A stretch of DNA of 64,000 nucleotides, from positions 1 through 64,000 of the forward strand of contig JAHWHY010000006.1 of the NCBI GenBank assembly GCA_019323015.1, written 5' to 3'. The translations under genes and the position numbers were made by a program. Below are positions 30,289 through 39,008 of this stretch, piece after piece (within the stretch, counting starts at the first letter, position 1; each line of letters opens with the position of its first letter). The notes below the pieces were generated by a model that was not told the DNA's origin, did not search any database, and worked only from the letters and a program-made list of their open reading frames with translations. This stretch comes from Candidatus Woesearchaeota archaeon (GTDB taxonomy: Archaea > Nanobdellota > Nanobdellia > Woesearchaeales > ARS49).

Positions 30289-30403
30289 CGCCGGAGGCGG
30301 GAGTTTCATCACTCCCACCTAAGTGAATTTGAACCCGCAAGATGCAGGGTTTGCATCACCTGATCCTAAGTCAGGCTCCTTACCTGATTCGGACCACTCC
30401 GGC
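30289..30403 (-). tRNA. tRNA-Leu(TAG) with T-loop intron
   Basis: 115-nt gene with acceptor GCCGGAG/CTCCGGC, anticodon stem CCTGA/TCAGG, loop CTTAGGA (TAG), long variable arm and T-arm GCGGG-TTCAAA-[intron]-T-CCCGC. Removing 30303-30327 leaves 90 nt. The discriminator reads G, whereas archaeal tRNA-Leu normally has A73. Confidence 0.88.
30303..30327 (-). other. T-loop intron (59/60) of tRNA-Leu, 25 nt
   Basis: The clearest bulge-helix-bulge in the window: exon TTCA pairs with intron TGAA, bulges AAT (AA/T) and ACT (AC/T), and the intron closes itself by TCACT/AGTGA. It ends ATGAAAC, close to the TTGAAAG of the Ile and Ala introns. Confidence 0.88.
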
Positions 30404-30452
30404 TTTGCTGAAATTCCACAAAGCTTATATACTTCGTGAACATAATTGTTTA

Positions 30453-30504
30453 TGCAGGGTTAACATCACCTGGTCTAAGTCTGGCGCCTTGCCAGATTCG
30501 GCCA
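30453..30504 (-). pseudogene. tRNA-Leu-like remnant
   Basis: GGCCGAATCTGGCAAGGCGC (D-arm), CAGACTTAGACCAGGTGATG and AACCCTGCAT resemble D-arm, anticodon arm and variable arm of the neighbouring tRNA-Leu(TAG). No acceptor or T-arm is present and the anticodon stem no longer pairs. Probably a decayed duplicate. The rest of 30404-30618 shows no gene. Confidence 0.6.
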
Positions 30505-30618
30505 TTTCTTTTTTTTATACTGATTTTATTCTTTATATGTTTTCATAAGAAAAAGCAGTAATATTTTCAAAAGAATCAGAAGATTTTTTGAAGAAGAAAT
30601 TATATTTGCGGTTTTGAT

Positions 30619-31359
30619 TTAATTATATGTATTTTCTTTAGAAATCCTGTAATAATCATATTTGATGCTGCAATTTGTGAAGTTTTTTGCAATCTGGTTC
30701 ATTCCTTCTGAATCAAGGTCTTCTGCTTCTGCAGGCCTTATGTTATCTGCTGTTATTTTTAGTGTATTGCCTTCTTTTTTAATATCAAGGGTCCAGGCAT
30801 GCATTTTGTGTGCAGAGAATGAGTTGCAAGCCAGGAAAGGGTACTTTTCAACAGCAATTCCTTCAGTTGTGTATGGCTCCACTTCCAGTGACCAAATATA
30901 TCCTCTGAAATTGCCTCCTGCTCCAGTATGCTTTATAGAATATGTGTAGGTGTGGTTGATATGTTTCCAAAAGTATATGCTTTTGTCTATATTTTCGCAG
31001 ATTTTTTTGTCTTTGAACAGTTTTGTCTTAAGAATTGCTTCTGTTATGATGCTTGGCGGCAGGTCTTTGAACAATACTTCATTAAAGCATCCTTGTTTGA
31101 ATTCTTTTTCAAGTTTTTCTGTTTCTTTTTTAGAAAAGCCCAATTCATTTAGAACAGCATAAGGCTCATCAAATAATTTTTTCCCTGTAGAATCATAGCA
31201 TTTTGTGTGTGTCTTGCCATCCCAAGTATTAAAAGCAGAGTTGCAGGCGAAAATTGCTTCTTTAATCCCTTCATATTCGCTCTCTTGCTGTTCTTTGGCA
31301 GTGCATCCTGCCAGTACTGCTGCTAAGCATATGAATAATATTAAATATCTTGCCCCCAT
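30619..31359 (-). CDS. lipoprotein, 246 aa
   Basis: Lipobox AVLAGC (Cys 19), then a soluble domain with spaced cysteines (ACNSAF, KCYDS, QGCFNE, ICENID, ACNSFS, NCSIKY) and a beta-rich C-terminal half. The gene sits behind a copy of the hydrogenase promoter, so it may be co-regulated. Not recognised. Confidence 0.7.
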   Translation of the reverse strand: MGARYLILFICLAAVLAGCTAKEQQESEYEGIKEAIFACNSAFNTWDGKTHTKCYDSTGKKLFDEPYAVLNELGFSKKETEKLEKEFKQGCFNEVLFKDLPPSIITEAILKTKLFKDKKICENIDKSIYFWKHINHTYTYSIKHTGAGGNFRGYIWSLEVEPYTTEGIAVEKYPFLACNSFSAHKMHAWTLDIKKEGNTLKITADNIRPAEAEDLDSEGMNQIAKNFTNCSIKYDYYRISKENTYN

Positions 31360-31402
31360 TTTACTTAAGAAAAAAGAAAAAGAGTATATTAACTTTTTGA
31401 TT
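31355..31402 (-). repeat. promoter-leader repeat, copy 2 (lipoprotein)
   Basis: Second copy of the 48-base unit at 30235-30282, with an A to C difference in the leader. See copy 1. Confidence 0.85.
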
Positions 31403-31616
31403 TGCTTCTTCCTATCAGGTATCCAACCAGCATGAATATCAGCACAACTATTGCATAGGATATTATCAGTGATGCAAGAGGCATTTCAGGCAGTCCCAGC
31501 ATTGCCATTGAATATCCCATTATATATCCTATTCCATAGTTGATGTAATATGCCAGAAATAATACTGCAACAAACAATATTCCAAATATTAATCCGTATT
31601 TTGTGTATTTGTTCAT
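31389..31616 (-). CDS. small two-helix membrane protein, 75 aa
   Basis: MNKYTKYG then hydrophobic segments at about 8-28 and 45-68 with a basic tail GRSKSKS. Its 3' end overlaps promoter repeat copy 2. Follows the FMN protein gene with 1 base between stop and start. Unknown. Confidence 0.55.
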   Translation of the reverse strand: MNKYTKYGLIFGILFVAVLFLAYYINYGIGYIMGYSMAMLGLPEMPLASLIISYAIVVLIFMLVGYLIGRSKSKS

Positions 31617-31617
31617 T

Positions 31618-32919
31618 TCATAACACGTCCTTCGGTTCTGTCGTAATTCCAAACAGGTTCTTTGCCTCTTTTGATAATGCAAATAAGGATTTTCTTTTCC
31701 CTACTATTTTTGAGGCAGTGTCTACTTTTTGTGTTACTGCTGCCATTCTCAGCTCTTCGCCTAATGCTGCGCAGAAATTCTCTATGCCGTTTTCTTGTTT
31801 TGCGGCTATTAAGAATGGCCTTCCCATTGCTACTCCGTCTGCTCCTAGCATCATTGCTTTTGCAACATCAAAGCCTGTTGAATAACCGCCTGCCAGTATT
31901 ATGTCAAAGCTTGGTCTTTTCTTCAAGACAGCGAATAATGCTCCTGAAGGCATGTTCATTTCATTCATGACTAGCCATGGGCTCATTCCTGTTCCGCCTC
32001 CAAAGCCGTCTACTGTGAGTATTTCTATTGGAAGGTCTTCCTCTTTCTTGATTTTATCTAATTCCTCAATTAATTTAATTATGCCGATTCCCATTCCTGT
32101 TTTTACCCATAGCGGCTTGCCATAGCTTGCATATTCTTTTAGTGTTTCTCTTAGTGATTCTGAAGTTAAGGTTCCTGGGAATGCGTGTCTTTCATATTTG
32201 CCATTGCCTTTGTCTATCACTAAATACCCTGCTTTTTTGAATTTTTCAGCCATCTCTTCTCCTTCAAACTGTATCTCTCCGCCTAATCCTTGTTTTGCTC
32301 CTTGTCCTAGCTTGAATTCTATTGCATCTGCGCCCCATTCTGCAGCCAGTTTAGCTAATCCTAATTTGTGCTCGTTTGCATTTACCTGTATGACGATTGC
32401 GCCATAGTCTTCTTTCTGGTTTTTCTTGTAGATGTCTATTGTGTGCTTTAGTTTTTCCTCCCCAAAGGTTATCAAGTAATTCTCTCCTAAGACTCTTGCT
32501 ATTCCTGCTTTTGCAGCTCCGATTGTCAATTCATCATTCTTGTCAGATGCTACTTTTGTTGAGCCCATTCCTGCAATAACTAATGGAACAGTGCACTTGA
32601 AGCCCCCTAGTTTTGATTCTGAGCTTGTTTTTGTGAAGAATAATCCTTCGCCATATAGTTCTGGCATTATCTGGAGGTCTTCCATGTTTGGTATTCTTTT
32701 TTCTGCGCCAAATTGTGTTGTGCCAAATGGCCCTGGAAATAATGTTCTTCCTGTCTTTGCCTTTTTACCCACTTCGCACATCCCGCACATTATGCAGTTT
32801 GAGCATAGCCCGCTCATTGCAGCGTGGTCTGGAGCATATAGTTTAGTGCCGGTTATCATGCATGCGTTCTTGTGGAATCGCATGCCTTCTAGAGTTGCAT
32901 GTTCTTTTTTGTCTGTCAT
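31618..32919 (-). CDS. glutamate synthase-like FMN-dependent protein
   Basis: 433 residues. An N-terminal Cys cluster CSNCIMCGMCEVG near 38-50 could bind 4Fe-4S. The rest matches the FMN/alpha-beta barrel of the glutamate synthase family: IQVNANEHKLGLAKLAAEWGADAIEFKLGQGAKQGLGG, LTVDGFGGGTGMSPW and LGADGVAMGRPFLIA. A free-standing barrel of this type needs separate glutaminase and reductase partners, not seen here. Confidence 0.85.
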   Translation of the reverse strand: MTDKKEHATLEGMRFHKNACMITGTKLYAPDHAAMSGLCSNCIMCGMCEVGKKAKTGRTLFPGPFGTTQFGAEKRIPNMEDLQIMPELYGEGLFFTKTSSESKLGGFKCTVPLVIAGMGSTKVASDKNDELTIGAAKAGIARVLGENYLITFGEEKLKHTIDIYKKNQKEDYGAIVIQVNANEHKLGLAKLAAEWGADAIEFKLGQGAKQGLGGEIQFEGEEMAEKFKKAGYLVIDKGNGKYERHAFPGTLTSESLRETLKEYASYGKPLWVKTGMGIGIIKLIEELDKIKKEEDLPIEILTVDGFGGGTGMSPWLVMNEMNMPSGALFAVLKKRPSFDIILAGGYSTGFDVAKAMMLGADGVAMGRPFLIAAKQENGIENFCAALGEELRMAAVTQKVDTASKIVGKRKSLFALSKEAKNLFGITTEPKDVL

Positions 32920-32967
32920 TGTAAGAAAAAGGGTTGTTGCTTGCTTTATTAATTTTGTGGTATTGTA

Positions 32968-33774
32968 TTATTCTATCTCAAATATCTCTTGCCATAATGC
33001 GATATGCACTGGCAGGGTTCTTCTTATATTTGCAATTAAATCTGTTGTTCTTGTGTATTTTGGCTCAAATATTTGGTAAGATTCAAGAAATGCTGCGCAG
33101 TCTGGGATGTGGTTTCCGCCTACCAAGTGTAGTATCCTGTCTTGTCGCAGCCCATATATTAATTTGTAGAATCCATATGCATATGCTCCATATCTTATTA
33201 AGATGGGGATGTTAATGACTGGCGCGCCTGGTATCTGGATGAATTTATTTTCTGCTGCACGAATTTCTGCTTCATGGGATTTTACAAAATTCTGCGTAGA
33301 AACATTTGACCTGTAGTCTCCTATGTATGCTGTTATTTTTATGCCAAAGTCAATGGCGCGTTCTATTACATAGATTAATCTTAAGGTGTACATTTTGCCT
33401 GGTGTTAATGTGCTTTTTCTGGAGAAATCAACCTCTACTGTGAGTTCAAACAGTTTTTTTCTGAGATTCAATAAGGCATTTGATTGTGCAGAGTTTTGTT
33501 TTTGCAGTAATTCATTTGTTTTTTCATAAAAGTCAACAATATCTCTAAAACTTAATTTGTTTTTTTCAGCAACATAATCTAATTTAGGAAATTTTTCATA
33601 TATTGCGCAGTATTCATTGAATAATTCAAATTCCTTGCTCCATTCAGGAGAACTTTCAGAGATAAGTGCAATGCTTTTTGCGCTGTTAAAATCCCCCATT
33701 TCAAGAATGTATGGGTCATCGTGTATGTCAGGAATAAATACAACTGGCTTGTTGATGCGTTTTATTGCCATCAC
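32968..33774 (-). CDS. hypothetical protein, 268 aa
   Basis: Begins with VVFIPDIHDDPYIL and near the end has HLVGGNHIPDCAAFLES. A D-x-H-x-D start plus a later G-x-x-x-H recalls ChaN/TraB/EreA-like proteins, but the match is weak. No signal peptide or membrane helix. Function not assigned. Confidence 0.55.
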   Translation of the reverse strand: MMAIKRINKPVVFIPDIHDDPYILEMGDFNSAKSIALISESSPEWSKEFELFNEYCAIYEKFPKLDYVAEKNKLSFRDIVDFYEKTNELLQKQNSAQSNALLNLRKKLFELTVEVDFSRKSTLTPGKMYTLRLIYVIERAIDFGIKITAYIGDYRSNVSTQNFVKSHEAEIRAAENKFIQIPGAPVINIPILIRYGAYAYGFYKLIYGLRQDRILHLVGGNHIPDCAAFLESYQIFEPKYTRTTDLIANIRRTLPVHIALWQEIFEIE

Positions 33775-33847
33775 TCTCTTTAAAAATATTGTTTATATTA
33801 AACTTTCTATAGCAAAGTTTATAAGTGCATTTGTCTGCGAACAGCAT

Positions 33848-34120
33848 ATGATAACCTTCCTGGGAGTTATAGGAATGGCCTTGATTCTTCTAGCTTTTTT
33901 CATGAATCAGACTCATAGATGGAAAGATGATGACTTAATATATGATATTACTAATCTTGCAGGCGGTGTTTTACTGGTTGTGTATGCTGTTTACTTGAAT
34001 AGCTGGCCTTTTTTCATACTTAATTGTGTCTGGGTGGTTGTTTCTGCAAGGGATGTTTATCTTGATTTAAGGAAAGTAAAGAAAACAAAGAAGAGCCATC
34101 TTTGGCATACAAAAAAGTAA
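33848..34120 (+). CDS. small membrane protein (CBU_0592-like), 90 aa
   Basis: Three membrane segments (about 2-19, 33-50, 52-68) with FFMNQTHRWKDDDLIYDITNLAGGVLLVVYAVYLNSWPFFILNCVW, the pattern of CBU_0592-type proteins. Start chosen after TATA-like TTTATAAG (33818-33825), leaderless. Function unknown. The glutaredoxin gene follows after one base. Confidence 0.65.
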   Translation: MITFLGVIGMALILLAFFMNQTHRWKDDDLIYDITNLAGGVLLVVYAVYLNSWPFFILNCVWVVVSARDVYLDLRKVKKTKKSHLWHTKK

Positions 34121-34121
34121 A

Positions 34122-34382
34122 ATGGCTAAAAAGAAAGTCAAGAAAAAAGCAAAGGTGATTGTTTACTCTACTCCTACCTGTCCTTGGTGCAGGAAAGCAA
34201 AAGAGTTTTTGAAAGAGAAAAAGATTGCTTTCAAGGATTATGATGTTAGTGTTGATGATAATGCAAGGGATGAGATGATCAAGAAGTCAGACCAGATGGG
34301 TGTTCCTGTTTTGGATATCAATGGAATAATTATTGTTGGTTATGATGAAGATGCAATAAAAGCTGCATTAAAGAAGAACTGA
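34122..34382 (+). CDS. glutaredoxin-like protein
   Basis: 86 residues: lysine-rich start, then VIVYSTPTCPWCRKAKEFLKEKKI with CPWC active site near 22-25 and the cis-Pro segment MGVPVLDINGIIIVGYD. A thioredoxin-fold disulfide reductase of the glutaredoxin/NrdH type, likely served by the thioredoxin reductases at 20974 or 49946. Confidence 0.9.
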   Translation: MAKKKVKKKAKVIVYSTPTCPWCRKAKEFLKEKKIAFKDYDVSVDDNARDEMIKKSDQMGVPVLDINGIIIVGYDEDAIKAALKKN

Positions 34383-34435
34383 CCGCAAGAATTATATATG
34401 TGTAGCTTGTGTTTAATATTGAAAAGAGGTGTTTT

Positions 34436-35599
34436 ATGGTTGAGATTTCAGAGAGGGGGCAGGAGCTTCCTGACTTGGAGATTGAAAAACTGATAGAGAT
34501 TGCTGTAGAGCATCCTGAGATTATTTCTTTAGGTCCTGGTGAGCCTGATTTTGACTTGCATCAGGATTTGGTGAAGCACACAAAAAAGGTTGCGCATTTA
34601 GTGAATCATTATGCTCCTGCAGGTGGATTAAAAGAGCTAAGAGAGGCGCTTGCAAAAAAATTAAGAAAAGACAATAAGATAAAGACAGATCCAGACAATA
34701 TTGTTGTTACCTGTGGAAGCCAGGATGCTTTGGTTCTTGGTGCTGCATGCTGTCTTGATGTTTCTGAGCAGATTATTCTTCCTAATCCTGGTTACATGGC
34801 TTTTCTTTCAACTTTTGAGTTGTTTAATGCTAATCCTAGGTTTGTTGAATTAAAGGAAGAAGATGATTATGCGATGAATCCTGATTTGATTAAGAAAGCG
34901 ATTGACAAGAAAAAGACAAAAGTTTTGCTGATTAATTCTCCTTCAAACCCGACAGGCAATGTCATGACAAAGAAGATTTTAGAGGAGGTTGCTGATATTG
35001 TTGTTGATAATGACTTGTATGTTTTTTCAGATGAAGCTTATGAAAAGATTTTGTTTGATGATGCAAAGCATTACTCTATTGGTTCTTTCAATGGCATGAA
35101 GGATTATGCAGTTACTTTTCAGACTTTTTCAAAGAGTTTTGCTATGTGCGGCCACAGGCTTGGCTATGTTGCAGCTCCGCCTGAGCTTGCAGAGGCAATT
35201 AAAAAGACTCATGTTCTTACGACTGTTTGCGCGCCTACTATCTCTCAGTTGATTGGCATCAAGGCTTTGAAGATGGGTGAAAAGCATGCAAAGCAGATGG
35301 TAAAAGAGTATACAAGGAGAAGAAAATTGATTGTTCCTCGCTTGAATGAGATGGGCATAAGTTGTCCTATGCCTAAGGGCGCGTTTTATGCTTTTGGTAA
35401 TATTCAGTATTATGACAAGAGCAGCAAGAGGTTTGTCTTGAATATGATTAAGAAGGCAAAGGTTGCTGCTGTTCCTGGAATTGATTTTGGCACTGCAGGA
35501 GAAGGTCATGTGCGGTTTTCTTTTGCTACAGATTATAAATTAATACAAAAAGCACTTGATAGGATGGAGCCATGGCTAAAAAAATACAAGAAGAGATGA
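34436..35599 (+). CDS. class I/II aminotransferase
   Basis: 387 residues of fold-type I PLP enzyme: LGPGEPDFD near 36, Y in HYAPAGGLKELR, NSPSNPTGNVM near 168, DEAYEKILF with the PLP Asp, and TFSKSFAMCGHRLGY with the Schiff-base Lys near 235. Arg for the substrate carboxylate is in HVRFSFA near 365. Probably an aspartate/alanine-type transaminase. Start at 34436 follows GAGGTG. Overlaps porG by 4 bases, so oxo-acid made here may feed Por. Confidence 0.92.
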   Translation: MVEISERGQELPDLEIEKLIEIAVEHPEIISLGPGEPDFDLHQDLVKHTKKVAHLVNHYAPAGGLKELREALAKKLRKDNKIKTDPDNIVVTCGSQDALVLGAACCLDVSEQIILPNPGYMAFLSTFELFNANPRFVELKEEDDYAMNPDLIKKAIDKKKTKVLLINSPSNPTGNVMTKKILEEVADIVVDNDLYVFSDEAYEKILFDDAKHYSIGSFNGMKDYAVTFQTFSKSFAMCGHRLGYVAAPPELAEAIKKTHVLTTVCAPTISQLIGIKALKMGEKHAKQMVKEYTRRRKLIVPRLNEMGISCPMPKGAFYAFGNIQYYDKSSKRFVLNMIKKAKVAAVPGIDFGTAGEGHVRFSFATDYKLIQKALDRMEPWLKKYKKR

Positions 35600-36126
35600 T
35601 TGCAGTAAGGCTGCATGGAAGAGGCGGTCAGGGTGTTAAGAAAGCTGCCCAGATTTTAGCTAGGGCTGCGTATCTTGCAGGTTATTATACTCAGGATTTT
35701 GCCTTGTATGGTGCAGAACGTAGAGGTGCTCCTGTCACTAGTTTTGTTAGGCTTAGCAAGAAGCCTATAAATACAAGGGGTTATGTCTGGAATCCTGATT
35801 TCATCATTGTTCTTGATGATACTCTGGAGTTGTCCTGTCACATGCAGGGAAGAAAAAAGACTACAAAGGAATTGATTAATACTGAAAAAGATTTGAAAAT
35901 AAAGGTTGATTACTGCAGGGTTGATGCTACTGGTGTTGCTGTTCAGGTGCTTGGCAAGAACATTCCGAATATTGCTTTATTAGGTGCTTTTGTGAAGATT
36001 TTTGAGCCTATTACTTTGGAGCATCTTGCAAAGGCTGTTGAGATTGAATTAGGCAAGAGGCATCCAGAGGCTGTGAAGAAAAACATGCAGGCTGCAAAGA
36101 TTTGTTATGAAAAGGTGGTATGTTGA
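35596..36126 (+). CDS. porG: pyruvate:ferredoxin oxidoreductase gamma subunit
   Basis: 176 residues with MIAVRLHGRGGQGVKKAAQILARAA at the start, the standard gamma-subunit signature, then YGAERRGAPVTSFVRL. ATG at 35596 overlaps the aminotransferase stop; an upstream in-frame ATG at 35572 is possible. Order porGDAB with short overlaps. Confidence 0.92.
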   Translation: MIAVRLHGRGGQGVKKAAQILARAAYLAGYYTQDFALYGAERRGAPVTSFVRLSKKPINTRGYVWNPDFIIVLDDTLELSCHMQGRKKTTKELINTEKDLKIKVDYCRVDATGVAVQVLGKNIPNIALLGAFVKIFEPITLEHLAKAVEIELGKRHPEAVKKNMQAAKICYEKVVC

Positions 36127-36431
36127 GCAAGTTAATCAAGGAAAAGGATATTAAGAATCTTGGGAAAAAAGGTGTTCCTTATGCTGTTGAAAAGCAGCAA
36201 TTAGTTGAGCGTGCTAATTGGAGGACTTTTAAGCCTGTTATTGATTACTCTAAGTGTATTAAGTGTGGTTTGTGCTGGCTACATTGTCCTGATGCGGCTT
36301 ATGATGTTAATGAGGAGGGTTTTCCTGTCTGTAATGGAAAGGTGTGCAAGGGTTGCTTGCTTTGTGTTGATATCTGTCCTGTTAAGTGTATTTCAGTTGA
36401 GCAAGAAAGGGGGAAGTTGCATAAAAAATGA
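36120..36431 (+). CDS. porD: pyruvate:ferredoxin oxidoreductase delta subunit
   Basis: 103 residues with two ferredoxin motifs: CIKCGLCWLHCP near 47-58 and CKGCLLCVDICP near 78-89, each for a 4Fe-4S cluster passing electrons to ferredoxin. Overlaps porG by 7 bases and porA by 4. Confidence 0.94.
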   Translation: MLSKLIKEKDIKNLGKKGVPYAVEKQQLVERANWRTFKPVIDYSKCIKCGLCWLHCPDAAYDVNEEGFPVCNGKVCKGCLLCVDICPVKCISVEQERGKLHKK

Positions 36432-37567
36432 TTGACATACTTGATGGCAATGCATGTGCAGCATGGGGTGCTAGAAGAGCTAAAGTTCAGTGTGTTCCTG
36501 TTTTTCCTATAACTCCTACTACTGAGATTATTGAGACTATTGCTGCATGGAAGGCAAAGGGAGAGTTTCCTGGAGAGTTTGTTGTGCTTGATTCAGAGCA
36601 TAGTGCTGCTTCTGCTGCTCTTGGTGCCTCTATGACTGGTGCAAGGACTTTTACTGCTACTTCATCTCAGGGCTTGTTGTTGATGCATGAGATCCTTCCT
36701 ATTATTTCTGGGTGTAGGACTCCTATGGTTATGACTACTGTGTCTAGATGTCTTTCTGCTCCTATTGGCTTGTGGCCTGATCATAATGATACTTTGGCTA
36801 TGCGTGATGCTGGCTGGATTATGTTGATTTGTGAGACTAATCAGGAGGTTTTTGATAGTGTGATTATGGGTTATAAGATTTCTGAGAATCCTAAGATTCT
36901 TTTGCCTGTTATTGTAAACATGGATGGTTTTGTTCATTCTTATACTAGGACAGAGGTTGATGTTCCTGAGCAGAAGATGGTTGATAAGTTCCTTCCTCAT
37001 CCTGAATTAGAAATAAGATTAGATGTCAAGAAGCCGATGACTCTTGGTATTCCTGCAATGGGCCTGGATTACATGAGGTATAGGCAGCAATTGCATAAGG
37101 CTATGCTTGATTCTTTTGATGTGATTGACAAGGTTCAGAAGGAATGGGCTAAATTGACTGGCAGGAAGTATGAGTTTTTGGATGAGTATAAGACTAAAGA
37201 TGCTAAGGCAGTTATTGTCATGATTGGTGCTAATTCAACTATTGCTCGTTCTGCTGTTGATACCATGAGGAAAAAAGGCAAAAAAGTCGGCTTGTTAAGG
37301 ATTAGATTATTCAGGCCTTTTCCTGAAAAACAATTAAGAAACGCTCTTGAGAAAATTGATCATATTGCTGTGATTGACCAGAATATCTGTCCTGGTATGG
37401 GTGGTATTCTTTATCCAGAGATTAAGATGGCATTAAGTGGAACTAAGAAAGTTGTTGGCAATTATATTCAGGGCTTGGGTGGAAATTTTGTTTCAGAGCA
37501 GGATTATATTGATATCTTAGATGATATAATGAAAGCAAAAGCAGATGATAGAAAATGGCAGATGTAG
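36428..37567 (+). CDS. porA: pyruvate:ferredoxin oxidoreductase alpha subunit
   Basis: 379 residues starting LDGNACAAWGARRAKVQCVPVFPITPTTEI, the alpha-subunit start with the PITPTT loop, followed by SEHSAASAALGASMTGARTFTATSSQGLLLMHE. Archaeal four-subunit POR type. Substrate (pyruvate or another oxo-acid) is assigned from overall similarity only. Overlaps porB by 13 bases. Confidence 0.93.
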   Translation: MIDILDGNACAAWGARRAKVQCVPVFPITPTTEIIETIAAWKAKGEFPGEFVVLDSEHSAASAALGASMTGARTFTATSSQGLLLMHEILPIISGCRTPMVMTTVSRCLSAPIGLWPDHNDTLAMRDAGWIMLICETNQEVFDSVIMGYKISENPKILLPVIVNMDGFVHSYTRTEVDVPEQKMVDKFLPHPELEIRLDVKKPMTLGIPAMGLDYMRYRQQLHKAMLDSFDVIDKVQKEWAKLTGRKYEFLDEYKTKDAKAVIVMIGANSTIARSAVDTMRKKGKKVGLLRIRLFRPFPEKQLRNALEKIDHIAVIDQNICPGMGGILYPEIKMALSGTKKVVGNYIQGLGGNFVSEQDYIDILDDIMKAKADDRKWQM

Positions 37568-38463
37568 ATTTTAATATAAAGGAGGAAATGAAGAAACCGC
37601 ATTTGATTACTGGGGGCACTTTTGCTTGTGCTGGATGTAATCCTGTGCTAGGCATTAGGTTGACGCTTATTGCTTTGGGAAAGAATGTGATTATGGTTAA
37701 TTCTTCTGGCTGCATGACTCTGACAGCCACATGGCCTTTTACTCCGTATAGGATTCCTTGGGTTCATGGTGCTATTGAAAATGGCGGTTCAGTTGCTGCG
37801 GGTATCTTGATGGGCTTGAAAGCTCTTAAGAAAGATAAAGGAACTCATGTTGTTGTTTATGCTGGTGATGGTGCTACTTATGATATTGGCTTGCAGGCTT
37901 TGAGTGGTATGGTTCACAGGAAAGAAAAAATAATTTACATTTGTTATAATAATTGTCAGTTTGCTAATACTGGCCATCAGGCTTCTAGTGCTACAGAGCA
38001 ATTTGCAAGGACTACTACTACTCCTCCTCCTTTGGGCAATCCTTTGCCTAGGAAGAACATGGCTAAGATGATGGCTATGGGTGGTGCAGATTACTGTGCT
38101 ACTGCTTGTGTTTCTTTTCCTTTTGATTTTATCAAAAAGTTAAGGAAGGCTGCTAAGGTTGAGGGTTCTGTTTTCATTGATTTATTGTCTCCTTGCGAGC
38201 CAGGCTGGCTTGTCAAGCCTAATGAAACAATTAAGGCAGGCAAACTAATGGTTGAATCCGGCATGTGGCCTTTGTATGAGATTGAGAAAAAGAAAATAAC
38301 AATCAATCATAAGCCTCAGATGATTCCTGTCAAAGAAGCTCTTAAGATGCAGGGTCGTTTCAAGCACTTAACAGAAGAGCAAATCGGCGAAATCCAGGAA
38401 ACAGTTATCAAAGAATGGGAAATGATTACAAAAGGAAGATTCTGGGAAGCTGAGGAGTATTAG
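37555..38463 (+). CDS. porB: pyruvate:ferredoxin oxidoreductase beta subunit
   Basis: 302 residues. GTFACAGCNPVLGIRLTL carries two cluster cysteines, AGDGATYDIGLQALSG is the thiamine diphosphate/Mg motif and YNNCQFANTGHQAS follows. The conserved CxPGW-like segment is SPCEPGWLVKP. Oxidises oxo-acids to acyl-CoA with reduced ferredoxin, which could drive the hydrogenase. Confidence 0.94.
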   Translation: MADVDFNIKEEMKKPHLITGGTFACAGCNPVLGIRLTLIALGKNVIMVNSSGCMTLTATWPFTPYRIPWVHGAIENGGSVAAGILMGLKALKKDKGTHVVVYAGDGATYDIGLQALSGMVHRKEKIIYICYNNCQFANTGHQASSATEQFARTTTTPPPLGNPLPRKNMAKMMAMGGADYCATACVSFPFDFIKKLRKAAKVEGSVFIDLLSPCEPGWLVKPNETIKAGKLMVESGMWPLYEIEKKKITINHKPQMIPVKEALKMQGRFKHLTEEQIGEIQETVIKEWEMITKGRFWEAEEY

Positions 38464-38471
38464 TTCTTAAT

Positions 38472-38990
38472 TCAATTATTTTCAAAAGACTGTTCCATTG
38501 CAGTTACAATGCCTGGGCCTCTTTCTCTGCGAGGGAATAACTGGGCGTGCAAATGATCTACTGTTTGTCCTGCATATTCGCCAACATTGATTCCTATATT
38601 GTATGCTATCCTGTCTGGCTTTAATCTTAAATATTTGTTCTGTAGCATTTTTGTTGCTTTTTCTACTATTTTTTTCCTTACATTTTCATCTGCTGGTCGT
38701 GGATCAGCTCTTAATGATCTGTAAAACCGAACAATCCTCTCTGGATCTGCGTCATATATGTCTCTGATTGCCTGTGCAGTTGCAGGTATTGCATCTACAA
38801 ATCCCTCCAACTCTGCCCCTCTTAAGTCTTCAAGGCGCTCAACATGTTCTTTTGCTATTACAATAGAATGTCCTGGTGTTGCAGGCGTGACTGAAAGAAT
38901 TGCGTAGGCATGTTCATTCTCAAAGATGATTTTGCCTTCTTCTTTCTTCCAAACATCATACAATTTGCAAAATATGTCGTTTGATTTCAT
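38472..38990 (-). CDS. HIT-superfamily protein, 172 aa
   Basis: Contains AYAILSVTPATPGHSIVIAKEHVERLEDLR and a triad of the form VDHLHAQLFPRR (H-L-H-A-Q), where the last His is replaced by Gln as in the galactose-1-phosphate uridylyltransferase branch. That suggests a nucleotidyl transferase or phosphorylase activity. Convergent with porB, 8 bases apart. Confidence 0.82.
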   Translation of the reverse strand: MKSNDIFCKLYDVWKKEEGKIIFENEHAYAILSVTPATPGHSIVIAKEHVERLEDLRGAELEGFVDAIPATAQAIRDIYDADPERIVRFYRSLRADPRPADENVRKKIVEKATKMLQNKYLRLKPDRIAYNIGINVGEYAGQTVDHLHAQLFPRRERGPGIVTAMEQSFENN

Positions 38991-39008
38991 AGTAAAAAAT
39001 AAAAAAAT

